Shown here: piece by piece, positions 1-10,341 of the stretch
Position numbering within the stretch: the first letter of the stretch is position 1
Layout: each line of letters starts with the position of its first letter
NCBI GenBank assembly: GCA_902727985.1
Contig: CACVAY010000009.1
Span: 1-47,424, forward strand
DNA length: 47,424 nucleotides
Reading direction: 5' to 3'
DNA from: an uncultured Thiotrichaceae bacterium
GTDB lineage: Bacteria > Pseudomonadota > Gammaproteobacteria > Thiotrichales > Thiotrichaceae
Translations under genes and position numbers: made by a program
The notes under the pieces: generated by a model
What the model was told of the DNA's origin: nothing
Database searches by the model: none
The model's input: the letters and a program-made list of their open reading frames with translations, nothing else

Positions 1-1007
1 ATATGCGCCTTCTCAAAACCTTCAATCGAGTGAATAAAATCTAGCTGCACGTCGAAAGGTAAACTTGTAGAAATACCGTTAGGATAGACTTCATAAGTAT
101 CTAAACCTTCTGGCTCAACAAATATCTGGTGCTTGTCACGTTCGGCAAAACGGACCACTTTATCTTCGATAGATGGGCAGTAGCGCGGCCCTGCTCCCTC
201 TATTGCTCCTGTGAACATCGGGGAACGTGGGATTCCTTCTTGAATGATATCGTGTGTTTTTTGATTTGTGTAAGTGATATGACAAGAGACTTGCCGTGGA
301 TGTTCTTCACGCTTTCCCATGAAAGAGAACACTGGCGTTGGATCATCGCCCGCTTGCTCCTGCAATTTACTGTAATCAATACTGCGGTTATCAATACGGG
401 CTGGTGTTCCCGTTTTTAGACGTTCCACTCGAAACGGCAACTCACGCAAGCGTTGTGCAAGACGGTTCGAAGGAGGATCACCAGCTCGTCCACCTGTATG
501 ATTCTTTTCACCAATGTGGATAATCCCACCTAAAAAGGTTCCAACAGTTAATACCACTGTGGGTGCTTTAAAGGTTACACCTAGTTGTGTCACCACACCT
601 ACCACTTGCTCATTTTCAATCACAAGATCTTCAGCAGACTGCATGAACAATTCTAGATTAGCTTGGTTCTCAACAATTGTCCTTATTGCAGCTTTATACC
701 GTACGCGGTCTGCTTGAGCACGAGTAGCACGAACGGCTGGGCCCTTACTGGCATTAAGGCGTCTAAACTGGATACCACCACAGTCAGCACCATGCGCCAT
801 TGCCCCACCAAGCGCATCAATTTCTTTGACAAGATGCCCCTTCCCTATGCCACCAATGGCAGGGTTGCAACTCATTTGACCGATGGTTTCAATGTTGTGC
901 GTTAGCAGCAGGGTTTGCATACCCATACGCGCAGCAGCAAGTGCGGCCTCGGTTCCTGCATGGCCACCACCAACTACAATAACGTCATATTCTTTGGGAT
1001 ACAGCAT
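1..1007 (-). CDS. mnmG: tRNA uridine-5-carboxymethylaminomethyl modification enzyme MnmG, 5' part only
   Basis: FAD-dependent enzyme that with MnmE installs the cmnm5 group on U34 of certain tRNAs in the cytoplasm. The gene starts at the ATG at 1005-1007 and stays open to the left edge, giving 335 residues of a family usually near 630. Visible are the Rossmann FAD motif GGGHAGTE at residues 13-20, the block [13 protein letters not shown] with Cys47, the [16 protein letters not shown] block and, further on, [11 protein letters not shown] with the second conserved Cys. It lies 21 nt downstream of bioB with no good Shine-Dalgarno, so it is probably co-transcribed. The C-terminal tRNA- and MnmE-binding part is outside the window. 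Identity is near certain. Confidence 0.97.
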   Translation of the reverse strand, partial: MLYPKEYDVIVVGGGHAGTEAALAAARMGMQTLLLTHNIETIGQMSCNPAIGGIGKGHLVKEIDALGGAMAHGADCGGIQFRRLNASKGPAVRATRAQADRVRYKAAIRTIVENQANLELFMQSAEDLVIENEQVVGVVTQLGVTFKAPTVVLTVGTFLGGIIHIGEKNHTGGRAGDPPSNRLAQRLRELPFRVERLKTGTPARIDNRSIDYSKLQEQAGDDPTPVFSFMGKREEHPRQVSCHITYTNQKTHDIIQEGIPRSPMFTGAIEGAGPRYCPSIEDKVVRFAERDKHQIFVEPEGLDTYEVYPNGISTSLPFDVQLDFIHSIEGFEKAH

Positions 1008-1028
1008 GGTTAGGTTCGTGTTATTTGA

Positions 1029-2000
1029 TTATGCAATAGCTTCTTGTGCAGTATAGCCTTCTTTCTTAATGCCTAGTCGATTGAACAATTTCATGTCCGT
1101 ATCTTCTTCAGGGTTATCAGTTGTTAGTAAAGTTTCTCCATAAAAAATAGAGTTTGCACCTGCGAAGAAACACATTGCCTGCATCTCTGCATTCATTTCA
1201 GTTCTTCCAGCAGATAATCTAACATAAGACTTAGGCATGATAATACGCGCAACGGCTATAGTTCGGATAAAGTCGAAATTATCAATTTCATCTGTGCCAT
1301 CAAGCGGCGTACCTTTAACCTGTACCAATTCATTGATGGGTACCGACTCTGGGTGCTTCTCAAGATTGGCTAATTGTTGCAGTAGGCGCGCACGGTCACG
1401 AGCTGTCTCACCCATGCCAAGAATACCACCTGAACAAACGTTAATCCCTGCACCACGAACTGATGCCAAAGTATCTAGTCGGTCTTGATAACTGCGCGTG
1501 GTAATCACCTCGCCGTAAAACTCAGGTGAGGTATCAAGATTGTGATTATAGTAGTCCAAACCTGCATCTGCCAAACGTTCGGCTTGTAGTTTAGTCAACA
1601 TACCCAGCGTTACGCATGTTTCCAAGCCAAGATCCTTAACTTCTTTGACCATCGTAATCACTTTATCGAGATTTTTATCCGTGGGATTCCGCCATGCAGC
1701 CCCCATGCAGAACCTTGTTGCACCACTATCTTTAGCGCGATTAGCAGCTACTAGGACTTCATCGAGAGGTAACAACTTCTCTCGTTCTAATCCCGTATCA
1801 TTTCGCGCACTTTGAGAACAATAAGAACAATCCTCAGGACAGGCTCCTGTTTTTATGCTCAGTAACGTACTGACTTGAACCTCATTAGGGTCGAAGCTCT
1901 CGCGATGTATTGTCTGAGCCTTAAAAAGCAGGTCATTGAAGGGTAGATCATACAGTCGTTCAATTTCTTCAACTGTCCAATCAGTGCGTAATTGTGTCAT
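1029..2000 (-). CDS. bioB: biotin synthase BioB
   Basis: Radical-SAM enzyme that inserts sulfur into dethiobiotin, the last step of biotin synthesis. 323 residues, a normal length. The radical-SAM cluster cysteines are C54, C58 and C61 in [16 protein letters not shown]. Cysteines expected to ligand the auxiliary 2Fe-2S cluster occur in FCMGAAW, CVTLGML and [10 protein letters not shown], and the conserved Arg lies in [10 protein letters not shown]. The ATG at 1998-2000 overlaps by 20 nt the 3' end of an upstream membrane-protein gene, so translational coupling is likely. No other bio gene and no BirA-type operator is seen next to it. The pairing with mnmG downstream is unusual. Confidence 0.98.
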   Translation of the reverse strand: MTQLRTDWTVEEIERLYDLPFNDLLFKAQTIHRESFDPNEVQVSTLLSIKTGACPEDCSYCSQSARNDTGLEREKLLPLDEVLVAANRAKDSGATRFCMGAAWRNPTDKNLDKVITMVKEVKDLGLETCVTLGMLTKLQAERLADAGLDYYNHNLDTSPEFYGEVITTRSYQDRLDTLASVRGAGINVCSGGILGMGETARDRARLLQQLANLEKHPESVPINELVQVKGTPLDGTDEIDNFDFIRTIAVARIIMPKSYVRLSAGRTEMNAEMQAMCFFAGANSIFYGETLLTTDNPEEDTDMKLFNRLGIKKEGYTAQEAIA

Positions 2001-2391
2001 TATTTATTCCAGTATTTGGTATTTCAACATCTTCCCAATCTTCTTTTCCAGCTTTAACGATATCAATAATCGCTAAAGGTACAACAAGAAGAAAGCAGAA
2101 TCCCCATAATGCCCACCAATAGTCGGTAAAGAAAGTCTTGGGAGCAAAGGTAAGTATCGGTATTAACAAACCTGATAGGCCGTAGTAATAGTATGCACCA
2201 CGTTGCGTGTAATACCCAACTCTAGGGTTTGGATGATGCCGATACAACGCGTAAACAAACATGGATGCGCCAAACCAAAAAATAAAGAGTGGAAAAGGAA
2301 CCGTTACTGACGCAATGGTACCAATATTAAAAACTCTGGCAGCGAAGCGAGACTGTTTAGCTGTAACAATGTTTGCATTTTTGTCCGTCAT
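1981..2391 (-). CDS. small integral membrane protein of unknown function upstream of bioB
   Basis: I do not recognise this 136-residue protein. I place the start at the ATG at 2389-2391 (protein begins MTDKNANIV) because GGAG sits seven nt upstream; a longer frame to 2445 has no supporting signal. The N-terminal 20 residues are polar. Three hydrophobic stretches follow, roughly residues 22-50, 74-92 and 98-122, with aromatic-rich loops ([11 protein letters not shown]), then an acidic tail. This suggests a three-helix inner-membrane protein. The stop codon lies inside bioB (20-nt overlap), so the two are probably made together. Whether it takes part in biotin metabolism is not shown by the sequence. 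Confidence 0.75.
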   Translation of the reverse strand: MTDKNANIVTAKQSRFAARVFNIGTIASVTVPFPLFIFWFGASMFVYALYRHHPNPRVGYYTQRGAYYYYGLSGLLIPILTFAPKTFFTDYWWALWGFCFLLVVPLAIIDIVKAGKEDWEDVEIPNTGINNDTITH

Positions 2392-2419
2392 AGAGACTCC
2401 TGACCTATAGCAGTAAAAT

Positions 2420-2448
2420 ATTATACAATTTAAATCAACACACAAAGA
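2420..2448 (-). promoter_or_regulatory. possible promoter for the membrane protein-bioB-mnmG unit
   Basis: A perfect TATAAT -10 lies at 2420-2425 (leftward), about 29 nt before the start codon at 2391. At 17-nt spacing the -35 is poor (TCTTTG, 2443-2448), so this is a weak call. It lies after the alpha-operon terminator and would make the bioB unit independent of the ribosomal genes. Confidence 0.35.
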
Positions 2449-2565
2449 ACCTTTGTTGTCTGAAAATTTACTTAATCAGAGCAATCTATTTAGAGGCACC
2501 CAGTCACTTGAGTTAGAAATTAGTATTGTAAGATATTGTAAGACTATGGAGCATTGATTAAGAAC

Positions 2566-2596
2566 AAAAAAAAAGCTGGCATAAGCCAGCTTTTTT
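2566..2596 (-). terminator. intrinsic terminator after rplQ (end of the alpha operon)
   Basis: GCTGGC at 2575-2580 and GCCAGC at 2585-2590 form a stem extended by A-T pairs around a four-base ATAA loop. On the leftward transcript it is followed by nine U (2566-2574). The T-run at 2591-2596 makes it nearly symmetrical. It lies 19 nt after the rplQ stop and is the clean end of the ribosomal block. Confidence 0.92.
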
Positions 2597-2614
2597 ACAA
2601 GAAGAATAAAAAAC

Positions 2615-2995
2615 TTATGCTTCTTCTGTATCTGCCTGAGGACGATCCACAAGCTCAACATATGCCATAGGGGCATTGTCACCTGCACGGAATCCACATT
2701 TAATAATACGTAAATAGCCACCCGGGCGTGCCTTGTAGCGAGGAGCCAACTCAGTAAATAACTTCGCTACCACTTCATCATCACGTAAACGAGCAAAAGC
2801 TATACGACGGTTGTGTACAGAATCTTCTTTGGCACGAGTAATTAGAGGCTCAGCTACACGACGTAGCTCTTTCGCTTTAGCAACAGTCGTCTTAATACCT
2901 TCGTAGCGAAGTAATGACACTGTTAAACTTTGAAGTGTCGCTTTACGATGACTGCTATTACGACTTAGTTGTCTTCCAATCTTACGATGACGCAT
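2615..2995 (-). CDS. rplQ: 50S ribosomal protein L17
   Basis: Large-subunit protein located near the exit of the peptide tunnel. 126 residues, starting with the family signature [18 protein letters not shown], followed by the conserved LITRAKEDS region and the GGYLRI block. The C-terminal tail after about residue 115 is acidic (ADTEEA), as is common in gammaproteobacteria. It is the last gene of the rpsM-rpsK-rpsD-rpoA-rplQ series, 29 nt after rpoA, and is followed directly by the intrinsic terminator at 2566-2596. Nothing is unusual about length or content. Confidence 0.98.
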   Translation of the reverse strand: MRHRKIGRQLSRNSSHRKATLQSLTVSLLRYEGIKTTVAKAKELRRVAEPLITRAKEDSVHNRRIAFARLRDDEVVAKLFTELAPRYKARPGGYLRIIKCGFRAGDNAPMAYVELVDRPQADTEEA

Positions 2996-3024
2996 TTGAG
3001 TATAACCTATTAGTATCTGTTAGC

Positions 3025-4017
3025 TTAGCTTGCTTCTTTATCTTCGAGAGAAGCAGGCGGCCAATTTTCAAGTTTTGTACCTAGAGTAAACCCTCTAGAT
3101 GCAAGAATATCTTTAATCTCTGTTAGAGACTTCTTACCAAGATTCGGGGTCTTAAGAAGCTCTGTCTCAGTCTTTTGAACCAAATCACCAATGTAGTAGA
3201 CTTGTTCAGCTTTCAGGCAGTTAGCAGAACGCACTGTTAGTTCAAGATCATCAACAGGACGTAATAATTCCGGATCGATTTCAGGCTCAGCTTCTACAAC
3301 AACTTCTGGTTCTTCAATAGTAAGATTAAAGAATACAGAAAGCTGATTCTGAAGTATTTGCGCAGACTGAGTAATAGCTTCCTCAGGTTCAACTGAACCA
3401 TCAGTTTCTAGCTCAAGGATAAGTTTATCCATATCAGCACGCTCACCTGAACGAGCAGCATCTACATCATATACAACACGGGTTACTGGGCTGTAACTGG
3501 CATCAATGACGAGTGTACCAACAGGTAGCTCGGGAGCATCAGGACCACGACGCATCGCCACTGGCTTGTAACCACGCCCAGTAGTAACCATCAATGTCAT
3601 ACTAAATTCAGTGTCTGATGTTAGTGTAGCAATCACGTGATCTGGATTAATAATTTCAACATCATGATCCAGTGATATATCACCAGCGGTAATAATACCA
3701 GGACCTTTCTTATTTAAATGAAGAGTTACTTCCTCTTTGGCATTTAAACGAATTGCCATTTCTTTAAGGTTCAATAGAATGTCAATCACATCCTCTTGAA
3801 CACCATCAACAGTTTCGTATTCGTGCTTAACACCATCAATTTGAACTTCTGTTACAGAAGCACCAGGAATTGATGACAATAAGATACGTCTAAATGCATT
3901 ACCAAGTGTATGCCCGAAACCCCTCTCAAGTGGTTCAAGCGTGATCTTGGAACAATTATTTCCAAGCTCTTTGATATCGATCTTATGCGGCTTTAGTAGA
4001 TCAGATGTAGATGACAT
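3025..4017 (-). CDS. rpoA: DNA-directed RNA polymerase subunit alpha
   Basis: Alpha subunit of RNA polymerase; its dimer nucleates core assembly and its C-terminal domain binds UP elements and activators. 330 residues, standard length. The N-terminal domain covers about 1-235 ([16 protein letters not shown] near residue 34; later the GRGYKPVA block). An acidic linker at about 236-250 joins the C-terminal domain with [11 protein letters not shown] and the helix-hairpin-helix [13 protein letters not shown], ending in ENWPPAS. It sits between rpsD and rplQ as in other gammaproteobacteria, with a 45-nt gap to rpsD. Confidence 0.99.
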   Translation of the reverse strand: MSSTSDLLKPHKIDIKELGNNCSKITLEPLERGFGHTLGNAFRRILLSSIPGASVTEVQIDGVKHEYETVDGVQEDVIDILLNLKEMAIRLNAKEEVTLHLNKKGPGIITAGDISLDHDVEIINPDHVIATLTSDTEFSMTLMVTTGRGYKPVAMRRGPDAPELPVGTLVIDASYSPVTRVVYDVDAARSGERADMDKLILELETDGSVEPEEAITQSAQILQNQLSVFFNLTIEEPEVVVEAEPEIDPELLRPVDDLELTVRSANCLKAEQVYYIGDLVQKTETELLKTPNLGKKSLTEIKDILASRGFTLGTKLENWPPASLEDKEAS

Positions 4018-4062
4018 AGGCTTTTCCGTATCTTCTTAATCAGGTAACTGAAACAGGTCAGA

Positions 4063-4683
4063 TTACTTAGAATATAATTCCACAATCAACGACTCGTTGA
4101 TTTCAGCAGGTAAATCACTACGCTCTGGAACAGACTTAAATGTTCCTTCCAGTTTCTTAGTATCGACTTCAACCCACTCAGGAAGACCAAGCTGGTCAGC
4201 AATAGTCATTGCTTCAACAATACGTGTCTGCTTCTTAGATTTCTCGCGGATAGCAACAATGTCACCCACCTGAACCTGGTACGAAGCAATGTTAACTGTT
4301 TGACCATTAACAAGTACGGCCTTATGGCTCACCAGCTGACGACTTTCAGCGCGTGTAGAACCAAAACCCATGCGATAGACTACGTTATCTAAACGAGTCT
4401 CTAGCAATGTAAGAAGGTTTTCGCCTGTAGAACCTTTCTGACGAGCAGCGCGTTTGAAATAGTTACGGAATTGCTTTTCCAAAACACCATATAAACGGCG
4501 AACTTTCTGCTTCTCACGTAGCTGAAGCCCGTAGTCAGATAGACGTGAACGACCTTCGCCGTGAACACCAGGTGGTTTATCAAGTTTACATTTGTTTTCA
4601 ATTGAATTACCGCGACTCTTTAGGAACAAATCTGTCCCTTCACGACGCATTAATTTACAAGTTGGACCTGTATATCTAGCCAT
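4063..4683 (-). CDS. rpsD: 30S ribosomal protein S4
   Basis: Primary 16S rRNA-binding protein for the 5' domain; in enterobacteria it also represses the alpha operon. 206 residues, beginning [19 protein letters not shown]. The S4 RNA-binding domain starts near residue 95 ([15 protein letters not shown]... [12 protein letters not shown]). Only two N-terminal cysteines (C9, C32) are present, so it is the zinc-free form. It is 13 nt after rpsK and 45 nt before rpoA. It is the presumed feedback regulator of this gene set, but I see no confident S4 leader structure here. Confidence 0.99.
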   Translation of the reverse strand: MARYTGPTCKLMRREGTDLFLKSRGNSIENKCKLDKPPGVHGEGRSRLSDYGLQLREKQKVRRLYGVLEKQFRNYFKRAARQKGSTGENLLTLLETRLDNVVYRMGFGSTRAESRQLVSHKAVLVNGQTVNIASYQVQVGDIVAIREKSKKQTRIVEAMTIADQLGLPEWVEVDTKKLEGTFKSVPERSDLPAEINESLIVELYSK

Positions 4684-4696
4684 TTCTTAATACCTT

Positions 4697-5086
4697 TTAC
4701 ACGCGACGCTTTTTAGGAGGACGACAGCCATTGTGTGGAATTGGAGTTACGTCAACGATGTTGCCAATTGAAAAACCCACATTATGGAAAGAACGTACAG
4801 CTGACTCACGGCCTGGACCAGGCCCTTTTACCATGACGTCTAAATTTTTCATTCCCATATCACGTGCAGCTTCACCTGCGCGTTGTGCTGCAACCTGTGC
4901 AGCAAACGGTGTACTTTTTCTTGATCCACGGAAACCAGACCCACCAGAAGTCGCCCATGTTAGAGCGTTACCTTGGCGATCAGTGATCGTGATGATTGTA
5001 TTGTTGAAAGTTGCATGAACGTGAGCAATACCATCAGATACTGACTTCTTAACTTTCTTACGTGCTTTAGCGGGCTGCTTAGCCAT
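4697..5086 (-). CDS. rpsK: 30S ribosomal protein S11
   Basis: Small-subunit platform protein near the mRNA exit and the E site. 129 residues, with the basic N-terminus, the [15 protein letters not shown] block near residues 22-36, [18 protein letters not shown], and the C-terminal [11 protein letters not shown] that is nearly invariant in bacteria. It lies between rpsM (15 nt upstream) and rpsD (13 nt downstream) in the standard alpha-operon order. Confidence 0.99.
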   Translation of the reverse strand: MAKQPAKARKKVKKSVSDGIAHVHATFNNTIITITDRQGNALTWATSGGSGFRGSRKSTPFAAQVAAQRAGEAARDMGMKNLDVMVKGPGPGRESAVRSFHNVGFSIGNIVDVTPIPHNGCRPPKKRRV

Positions 5087-5101
5087 ATCTTAAACCTGTA
5101 C

Positions 5102-5455
5102 TTAACGAATAGGACGACGTGGACCTTTACGAGTCCTAGAGTTATTCTTTGTCTTTTGACCACGTAATGGAAGACCACGACGATGGCGAATACCTCGGTA
5201 ACAACCGAGATCCATGAGACGTTTGATGTTCATGGAGACTTCACGACGAAGATCACCTTCAACAACAAATTTTCCAATTTCTTTACGGATTGCTTCAACT
5301 TCATCTTCAGTAAGATCACGAATCTTTGTCGATGGGGCTACATTAGCTGCTACACAGATGTCAGCTGCTCTTGAACGTCCCACGCCATAGATTGATGTCA
5401 ATCCGATGACTGCGTGTTTGTTAACTGGTATATTGATACCGGCAATACGAGCCAT
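5102..5455 (-). CDS. rpsM: 30S ribosomal protein S13
   Basis: Head protein of the 30S subunit that makes inter-subunit bridges and contacts P-site tRNA. 117 residues: [21 protein letters not shown] at the N-terminus, a helix-two-turns-helix region with YGVGRSRA, then [19 protein letters not shown] and a basic tail. It is the first alpha-operon gene, 74 nt after rpmJ. That gap holds a short hairpin (CGGG ... CCCG) and GGAGAA before the ATG. In E. coli the S4-binding pseudoknot covers this start, but I cannot confirm one here. Confidence 0.99.
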   Translation of the reverse strand: MARIAGINIPVNKHAVIGLTSIYGVGRSRAADICVAANVAPSTKIRDLTEDEVEAIRKEIGKFVVEGDLRREVSMNIKRLMDLGCYRGIRHRRGLPLRGQKTKNNSRTRKGPRRPIR

Positions 5456-5529
5456 TTAATTTCTCCAGAACTCAGAAAGGCGGGCAAAAATACCCGACTT
5501 TGATAAATTAATCAATAAATATTTAAGAA

Positions 5530-5643
5530 TTAACCCTGACGCTGTTTATGGCGTGGGTCTGTACAAATAACTCTAACTACACCATTACGCTTAATAACTC
5601 GGCAGTTACGGCAAATTTTCTTCACTGAAGCACGTACTTTCAT
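5530..5643 (-). CDS. rpmJ: 50S ribosomal protein L36, zinc-binding form
   Basis: A 37-residue protein too short for most ORF lists. Translating leftward from the ATG at 5641-5643 gives [14 protein letters not shown] followed by [19 protein letters not shown] and a TAA at 5530-5532. C11, C14, C27 and H32 form the CCCH zinc ribbon, so this is the zinc-containing paralogue rather than the Zur-induced C-minus form. It binds 23S rRNA late in 50S assembly. It lies 16 nt after secY and ends the spc gene series, as in E. coli. Confidence 0.97.
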   Translation of the reverse strand: MKVRASVKKICRNCRVIKRNGVVRVICTDPRHKQRQG

Positions 5644-5659
5644 TTCTATAACCTATAAA

Positions 5660-6988
5660 TTACTTACCAGATTTAGACTTACCTGATTTGAAATTTGCCT
5701 TCTTCATGAGGCCTTCATACTGGTGAGACATCGTGTGTGCTTGTAATTGAGACAAGAAGTCCATTACAACAACAACAATGATCAACAATGAAGTACCACC
5801 AAAGTAGAACGGCACATTCCAACCAAGAATCAAAAACTCTGGTAATAAACAAACAAGTGTAATGTAGATTGCGCCAACTGCTGTCAGCCTCGTCATCACA
5901 CCGTCAATATAGTTTGCAGTTTGTTTTCCTGGACGTATGCCTGGGATAAACGCACCTGACTTCTTCAAGTTATCTGATGTTTCACGAGAATTAAATACCA
6001 AAGCGGTATAGAAAAACGTAAAAAAGATAATAGCTAATGCATAAAACAACACATAAAGCGGCTGACCAGGTTGCAACATATTTACAAACTGAGCCATTAA
6101 ACCTGTTCCATCTCCACTAGCCCACTTACCGAGAGTAGCTGGGAACAATATAATGCTTGAAGCAAAGATCGGAGGAATAACACCAGCCATATTTAGCTTC
6201 AAGGGTAAGAAGCTAGACTGTCCTTTCATCATCTTTCGACCCTGTTGGCGATTAGCATAGTTAATTGTAATTCTACGCTGTGCCCGCTCAACAAATACTA
6301 CGAAGGCTGTTACAGCAATTGCCATAACAAACAGAAGGATAACCAATCCTCCTGAGAGCTCTCCATTCCTAGCTAACTCTAGTGTTCCACCGATTGCAGC
6401 AGGCAGCCCTGCAACAATACCAGCAAATATAATCAAAGAAATACCGTTGCCAATACCTCTTTCAGTTATCTGCTCACCTAACCACATCAAGAACATTGTT
6501 CCTGTTACTAAAGTAACAACAGTAGTTAAAATAAAACTTGGGCCAGGATACAAGGCAATACCTTGATTACCAAATGCTATCGATATCCCTATACTTTGGA
6601 ACAGAGCTAAAGCAACTGTACCGTATCTTGTATATTGGGTAATCTTACGTTTACCTGACTCACCTTCTTTGCTCAACTGTTCAAAAAAAGGTACGACTTT
6701 CGTCATCAACTGAACAATAATCGATGCCGATATATAAGGCATGATGCCTAGAGCGAATATACTTAATCGTTCTAGAGCACCACCAGAGAACATATTAAAA
6801 ACACCAATAATGGTGCCGCTATTCTCATTAAAGAAATTAGACATCGCTTCAGGGTTTACCCCAGGTACCGGTATAAATGTACCAATGCGATAAACAATCA
6901 GAGCTAGTATGACGAATGTGAGTCTCTGCCTAATTTCAGCAAAATTACCCATTGAACCCAACATACCCGCTGCTTTTTGATTTGCCAC
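5660..6988 (-). CDS. secY: preprotein translocase subunit SecY
   Basis: Channel-forming subunit of the Sec translocon in the inner membrane. 442 residues with ten predicted transmembrane helices. The first contains [17 protein letters not shown], and there are the conserved loops [24 protein letters not shown] and [15 protein letters not shown]. The start codon is GTG at 6986-6988 (leftward); the protein N-terminus then matches the family, so this non-ATG start is preferred to a later ATG. It is 21 nt after rplO and followed by rpmJ. Its partner SecE is encoded 25 kb away in the same block; SecG is not in the window. Confidence 0.98.
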   Translation of the reverse strand: MANQKAAGMLGSMGNFAEIRQRLTFVILALIVYRIGTFIPVPGVNPEAMSNFFNENSGTIIGVFNMFSGGALERLSIFALGIMPYISASIIVQLMTKVVPFFEQLSKEGESGKRKITQYTRYGTVALALFQSIGISIAFGNQGIALYPGPSFILTTVVTLVTGTMFLMWLGEQITERGIGNGISLIIFAGIVAGLPAAIGGTLELARNGELSGGLVILLFVMAIAVTAFVVFVERAQRRITINYANRQQGRKMMKGQSSFLPLKLNMAGVIPPIFASSIILFPATLGKWASGDGTGLMAQFVNMLQPGQPLYVLFYALAIIFFTFFYTALVFNSRETSDNLKKSGAFIPGIRPGKQTANYIDGVMTRLTAVGAIYITLVCLLPEFLILGWNVPFYFGGTSLLIIVVVVMDFLSQLQAHTMSHQYEGLMKKANFKSGKSKSGK

Positions 6989-7009
6989 GACTCTAAGTCT
7001 CTTAGTTTA

Positions 7010-7444
7010 TTATTCTGCTACTGTTCCGCCAGCAGCTTCAATTGCAGCTTTTGCACCAGCAGTAGCTCGTAAGCCCTGCACTGTTACAGCTTTATCAATT
7101 TCGCCGGACAAAATAACTTTTGCACTTTTAATCTTATGAGCAATTATACCAGCAGCTTTAAGCGCTTCGATAGTTACAACACCACCTTCAACATGAGTCA
7201 ATTCATTCAAACGAATCTCAGCAACATACTGCTTCTTACGTGAACGGAAACCAACTTTAGGTAAACGTTTCTGAAGTGGCATCTGACCGCCTTCAAAACC
7301 TGTCTTGTGAAAGCCACCTGAACGTGATTTCTGACCTTTATGGCCACGCCCACAGGTCTTACCATATCCAGAACCGATACCACGACCTACGCGCTTACGA
7401 TCCTTCTGACTTCCATCAGCAGGCTTTAGTGTATTCAATTTCAT
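7010..7444 (-). CDS. rplO: 50S ribosomal protein L15
   Basis: Large-subunit protein that enters late in assembly and contacts 23S rRNA domains II and V. 144 residues from the ATG at 7442-7444 ([12 protein letters not shown]). An in-frame extension of seven residues upstream would overlap rpmD and is rejected. The glycine-rich N-terminal arm ([22 protein letters not shown]) is typical, followed by [15 protein letters not shown]. The start lies 1 nt before the rpmD stop, so the pair is likely translationally coupled. Confidence 0.98.
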   Translation of the reverse strand: MKLNTLKPADGSQKDRKRVGRGIGSGYGKTCGRGHKGQKSRSGGFHKTGFEGGQMPLQKRLPKVGFRSRKKQYVAEIRLNELTHVEGGVVTIEALKAAGIIAHKIKSAKVILSGEIDKAVTVQGLRATAGAKAAIEAAGGTVAE

Positions 7445-7445
7445 C

Positions 7446-7631
7446 TTAGACTTCCTCACACTCAACCATGTAAGAGATCTTATTGATCATTCCACGATTT
7501 TCTGGGGTATCAATAACTTCAACAGGGTTATGCATCTTACGGATACCTAAACCCGCAGCACATGCTTTATGACTTTTAAGGCGACCGTTAAGGCTACGAT
7601 ATAAAGTTACTTTTAATTTTTTATCAGACAT
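7446..7631 (-). CDS. rpmD: 50S ribosomal protein L30
   Basis: Small two-layer protein of the large subunit near 23S rRNA domain II. 61 residues, normal length, with [30 protein letters not shown] and the [22 protein letters not shown] region that define the family. The ATG is 2 nt after the rpsE stop and the stop is next to the rplO start. This tight rpsE-rpmD-rplO packing is the usual spc-operon arrangement. Confidence 0.98.
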   Translation of the reverse strand: MSDKKLKVTLYRSLNGRLKSHKACAAGLGIRKMHNPVEVIDTPENRGMINKISYMVECEEV

Positions 7632-7633
7632 GA

Positions 7634-8143
7634 TTAACCTCTGATGTCGTCTACTGATTTGCCGCGTTTCGCTGCGATCATATCAGGCGATTTCATTTCT
7701 GCTAGTCCGCGAATGGTTGCACGAACAACATTGATTGGGTTACGTGAACCGTTACATTTTGCAAGCACGTTCTTAACACCAACAACTTCGAAAACAGCAC
7801 GCATTGGGCCACCAGCGATAATACCAGTACCTTCTGAAGCAGGCTTCATGAATACATTAGCTGCACCATGACGAGCATTAATATCATACTGCAAGGTACC
7901 GTCAACCAATGCTACGTCCACCATATTCTTACGTGCTTTTTCCATCGCTTTTTGGATGGCAGTCGGAACTTCACGCGCCTTACCATAACCAAAACCGATT
8001 CTACCATTACCATCACCAACTACAGTTAGTGCAGTAAATCCAAAGATACGACCACCTTTCACAACTTTTGCTACACGGTTAACGTGTACCATCTTTTCGA
8101 TGAGGCCGTCATTTCCTGTTTCTTTGTTGTCTGCTTTTGCCAT
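7634..8143 (-). CDS. rpsE: 30S ribosomal protein S5
   Basis: Protein at the mRNA entry tunnel involved in decoding accuracy and helicase activity. 169 residues. The N-terminal double-stranded-RNA-binding-like domain contains [24 protein letters not shown] and [18 protein letters not shown]. The C-terminal domain has [19 protein letters not shown]. The loop residues VKGGR linked elsewhere to spectinomycin sensitivity look wild type. It sits 9 nt after rplR and 2 nt before rpmD. Confidence 0.99.
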   Translation of the reverse strand: MAKADNKETGNDGLIEKMVHVNRVAKVVKGGRIFGFTALTVVGDGNGRIGFGYGKAREVPTAIQKAMEKARKNMVDVALVDGTLQYDINARHGAANVFMKPASEGTGIIAGGPMRAVFEVVGVKNVLAKCNGSRNPINVVRATIRGLAEMKSPDMIAAKRGKSVDDIRG

Positions 8144-8152
8144 GATAAACCT

Positions 8153-8506
8153 TTAAAATTGCAGTCCAGATTCACGAGCAGCATCAGCTAGAGCTTTCAC
8201 GCGACCATGATATTTGAAACCAGAGCGATCAAACGCAACTGCTTCCACACCGTTTGCTTTTGCACGTTCAGCAATTGCTTTACCGACAGCCGCAGCTGCT
8301 TCAGCGTTACTCGAACATTTCAAGTCAGCACCAATCTCTTTATCTAGAGTAGAAGCAGTAGCAATAACCTTTTGGTTATCCGCAGAGATTACCTGTGCAT
8401 AGATATGACGTGAAGTTCTATGGATGCATAATCGTGTAGCACCGAGTTCACGCATCTTAGCGCGAGCACGTTTACCTCTACGTATACGAGCGTCTTTTTT
8501 ATTCAT
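8153..8506 (-). CDS. rplR: 50S ribosomal protein L18
   Basis: 5S rRNA-binding protein that helps dock 5S rRNA in the central protuberance. 117 residues: a basic N-terminal arm ([20 protein letters not shown]), then the conserved [11 protein letters not shown] and the C-terminal [22 protein letters not shown]. It is placed between rplF (8 nt upstream) and rpsE (9 nt downstream), as in other spc operons. L5, its 5S partner, is four genes upstream. Confidence 0.99.
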   Translation of the reverse strand: MNKKDARIRRGKRARAKMRELGATRLCIHRTSRHIYAQVISADNQKVIATASTLDKEIGADLKCSSNAEAAAAVGKAIAERAKANGVEAVAFDRSGFKYHGRVKALADAARESGLQF

Positions 8507-8514
8507 CTTAAAAC

Positions 8515-9048
8515 CTACTTCTTCTTAGCTTCTTTGCGGATTATTCTTTCATCTACATAACGAACACCTTTACCTTTGTAAGGTTCTGGTGGTCTATATG
8601 CACGAATCTCAGCAGCAACCTGACCCACTTGTTGCTTATCCGAGCCACGAATAATAATTTCAGTCTGACTTGGAGTTTCAACTGAAATGCCCTCAGGCAT
8701 CTGGTGATCAACTGGGTGAGAGAAACCTAACGTAAGGTTTAAGCTTGTACCCTGTGCTTTCGCACGATAACCAACACCGACTAGCTGTAGCTTCTTTTCG
8801 AAGCCATCACTAACACCAGTCACCATATTAGCTGTCAATGCACGCATTGTACCCGCCATGGCCCAGCCTTCACGATCATCATTTTTAGCTTTAAATGCTA
8901 ACGCATTATCTTGTTCTGTAATTTCAACAAAATCATGTATTACATATTCAAAAGAACCTTTAGACCCTTTTAGGCTTAACGCCTGACCATCTAGCTTACA
9001 CTCAACACCTGAAGGTATAGCTACTGGTTTTCTTGCAACTTTAGACAT
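8515..9048 (-). CDS. rplF: 50S ribosomal protein L6
   Basis: Large-subunit protein near the sarcin-ricin loop and the factor-binding site. 177 residues with two repeated alpha/beta domains. Recognisable blocks are [28 protein letters not shown] in the middle and the C-terminal [20 protein letters not shown], the most conserved part of the family. The last residues are basic (EAKKK). It is 15 nt downstream of rpsH and 8 nt upstream of rplR. Confidence 0.99.
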   Translation of the reverse strand: MSKVARKPVAIPSGVECKLDGQALSLKGSKGSFEYVIHDFVEITEQDNALAFKAKNDDREGWAMAGTMRALTANMVTGVSDGFEKKLQLVGVGYRAKAQGTSLNLTLGFSHPVDHQMPEGISVETPSQTEIIIRGSDKQQVGQVAAEIRAYRPPEPYKGKGVRYVDERIIRKEAKKK

Positions 9049-9063
9049 AATTAACTCAGCCGA

Positions 9064-9459
9064 TTATTCAACGGTACAGATAACTTCGCCGCCTTGTCCT
9101 GCGGAGCGAGCTGCACGATCTGACATCAAACCTTGAGAAGTAGAAACAATAGCTACTCCCAAACCATTCAATACTGTAGGTAATTCATTTTTACCTACGT
9201 ATACACGAAGACCGGGACGGCTAACGCGCTTAACTTTGCTTATGACAGCGTTACCTTGATAATAACGAAGCTTAACTGTTGTAACAGGCTTCTTATCATT
9301 AGCTTCAACTGCATAGCTATCTACATAACCTTCAGAAACCAATACATCTAAGATTGCATTTTTGTAGGTAGAAGCAGGGAAAGAGACACTGCTCTTACTA
9401 GCCATCTGACCATTTCTGATACGTGTTAGCATGTCTGCTACTGGATCACTCATACTCAT
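9064..9459 (-). CDS. rpsH: 30S ribosomal protein S8
   Basis: Primary 16S rRNA central-domain binder; in E. coli it represses the spc operon through a site near rplE. 131 residues: [15 protein letters not shown] at the start and the C-terminal block [28 protein letters not shown], which carries the STSxGxMTD-like RNA-binding motif (here STSQGLMSD). It lies between rpsN (10 nt) and rplF (15 nt). The rplX-rplE gap is only 11 nt, so any S8 operator would have to overlap coding sequence. Confidence 0.99.
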   Translation of the reverse strand: MSMSDPVADMLTRIRNGQMASKSSVSFPASTYKNAILDVLVSEGYVDSYAVEANDKKPVTTVKLRYYQGNAVISKVKRVSRPGLRVYVGKNELPTVLNGLGVAIVSTSQGLMSDRAARSAGQGGEVICTVE

Positions 9460-9469
9460 AATGCAACCC

Positions 9470-9775
9470 CTACCAGCTTGCTTTAGTTAAACCAGGAACA
9501 TCACCTTGCATGGCGTGTTCGCGGAGTTTATTTCTTGACAGACCGAACTTGCGGTATACCGCATGTGGACGACCTGTGATACTACAACGACGTTGTAAGC
9601 GCACCGGGCTAGAGTTGCGAGGTAACTTTTGCAAGCTATCAGTTGCAGCCATAACTTCTTCAAAACTGCTGTTTGGGTTATTGATAATAACCTTTAGCGA
9701 TGCACGCTTTTCAGCATACTTAGCTACTAGCTTTTCACGTTTGCGCTCGCGAGCGATCATTGATTTCTTAGCCAT
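9470..9775 (-). CDS. rpsN: 30S ribosomal protein S14, zinc-free form
   Basis: Head protein of the 30S subunit. 101 residues, the long form without the CxxC...CxxC zinc ribbon; only one Cys is seen, in [10 protein letters not shown]. The N-terminal [20 protein letters not shown] and the C-terminal [21 protein letters not shown]...GVTKASW-like ending (PGLTKASW) define the family. It is in the usual spc position between rplE (15 nt) and rpsH (10 nt). Confidence 0.99.
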   Translation of the reverse strand: MAKKSMIARERKREKLVAKYAEKRASLKVIINNPNSSFEEVMAATDSLQKLPRNSSPVRLQRRCSITGRPHAVYRKFGLSRNKLREHAMQGDVPGLTKASW

Positions 9776-9790
9776 TGTCTCTTATCCTGT

Positions 9791-10330
9791 CTACTGTTTG
9801 AAAGGAAATTTAAACGCATCTAAAAGCGCTTTACTTTCTTCATCAGTTTTAGCAGTTGTCGTAAAGTTGATATCCATACCACGAATTGCATCAATTTTGT
9901 CGTAATCAATTTCAGGGAAAATGATTTGCTCTGTAATACCCATGCTGTAGTTGCCGTTCCCATCAAATGAACGAGCATTAAGACCACGGAAGTCACGAAC
10001 ACGAGGAATTGAGATATTGATCAAACGATCAAGGAACTCATACATCTTTTCACGACGAAGAGTTACCTTACAGCCAATTGGCCAGCCATCGCGAATCTTA
10101 AAACCAGCGATTGATTTACGTGTATAGGTAACAACAGGCTTCTGGCCAGCAATAAGAGTCATATCTCCTACCGCTTTTTCAACAATCTTCTTGTCGCCAA
10201 CAGCTTCGCCCAATCCCATGTTAAGGGATATCTTGCTAATCTTTGGTACTTCCATTGAACTGCTGTAGTCAAACTTTTCAGTCATCTCTTTAACAACAGT
10301 TTCCTTGTAAAAGTCGTGTAACCTTGCCAT
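9791..10330 (-). CDS. rplE: 50S ribosomal protein L5
   Basis: 5S rRNA- and P-site tRNA-contacting protein of the central protuberance. 179 residues, normal length. Diagnostic blocks are [21 protein letters not shown], the [21 protein letters not shown] region, [10 protein letters not shown] and [17 protein letters not shown] near the C-terminus. The gap to rplX is 11 nt. It is a classical spc-operon gene with no oddity. Confidence 0.99.
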   Translation of the reverse strand: MARLHDFYKETVVKEMTEKFDYSSSMEVPKISKISLNMGLGEAVGDKKIVEKAVGDMTLIAGQKPVVTYTRKSIAGFKIRDGWPIGCKVTLRREKMYEFLDRLINISIPRVRDFRGLNARSFDGNGNYSMGITEQIIFPEIDYDKIDAIRGMDINFTTTAKTDEESKALLDAFKFPFKQ

Positions 10331-10341
10331 TTCTATTAATC

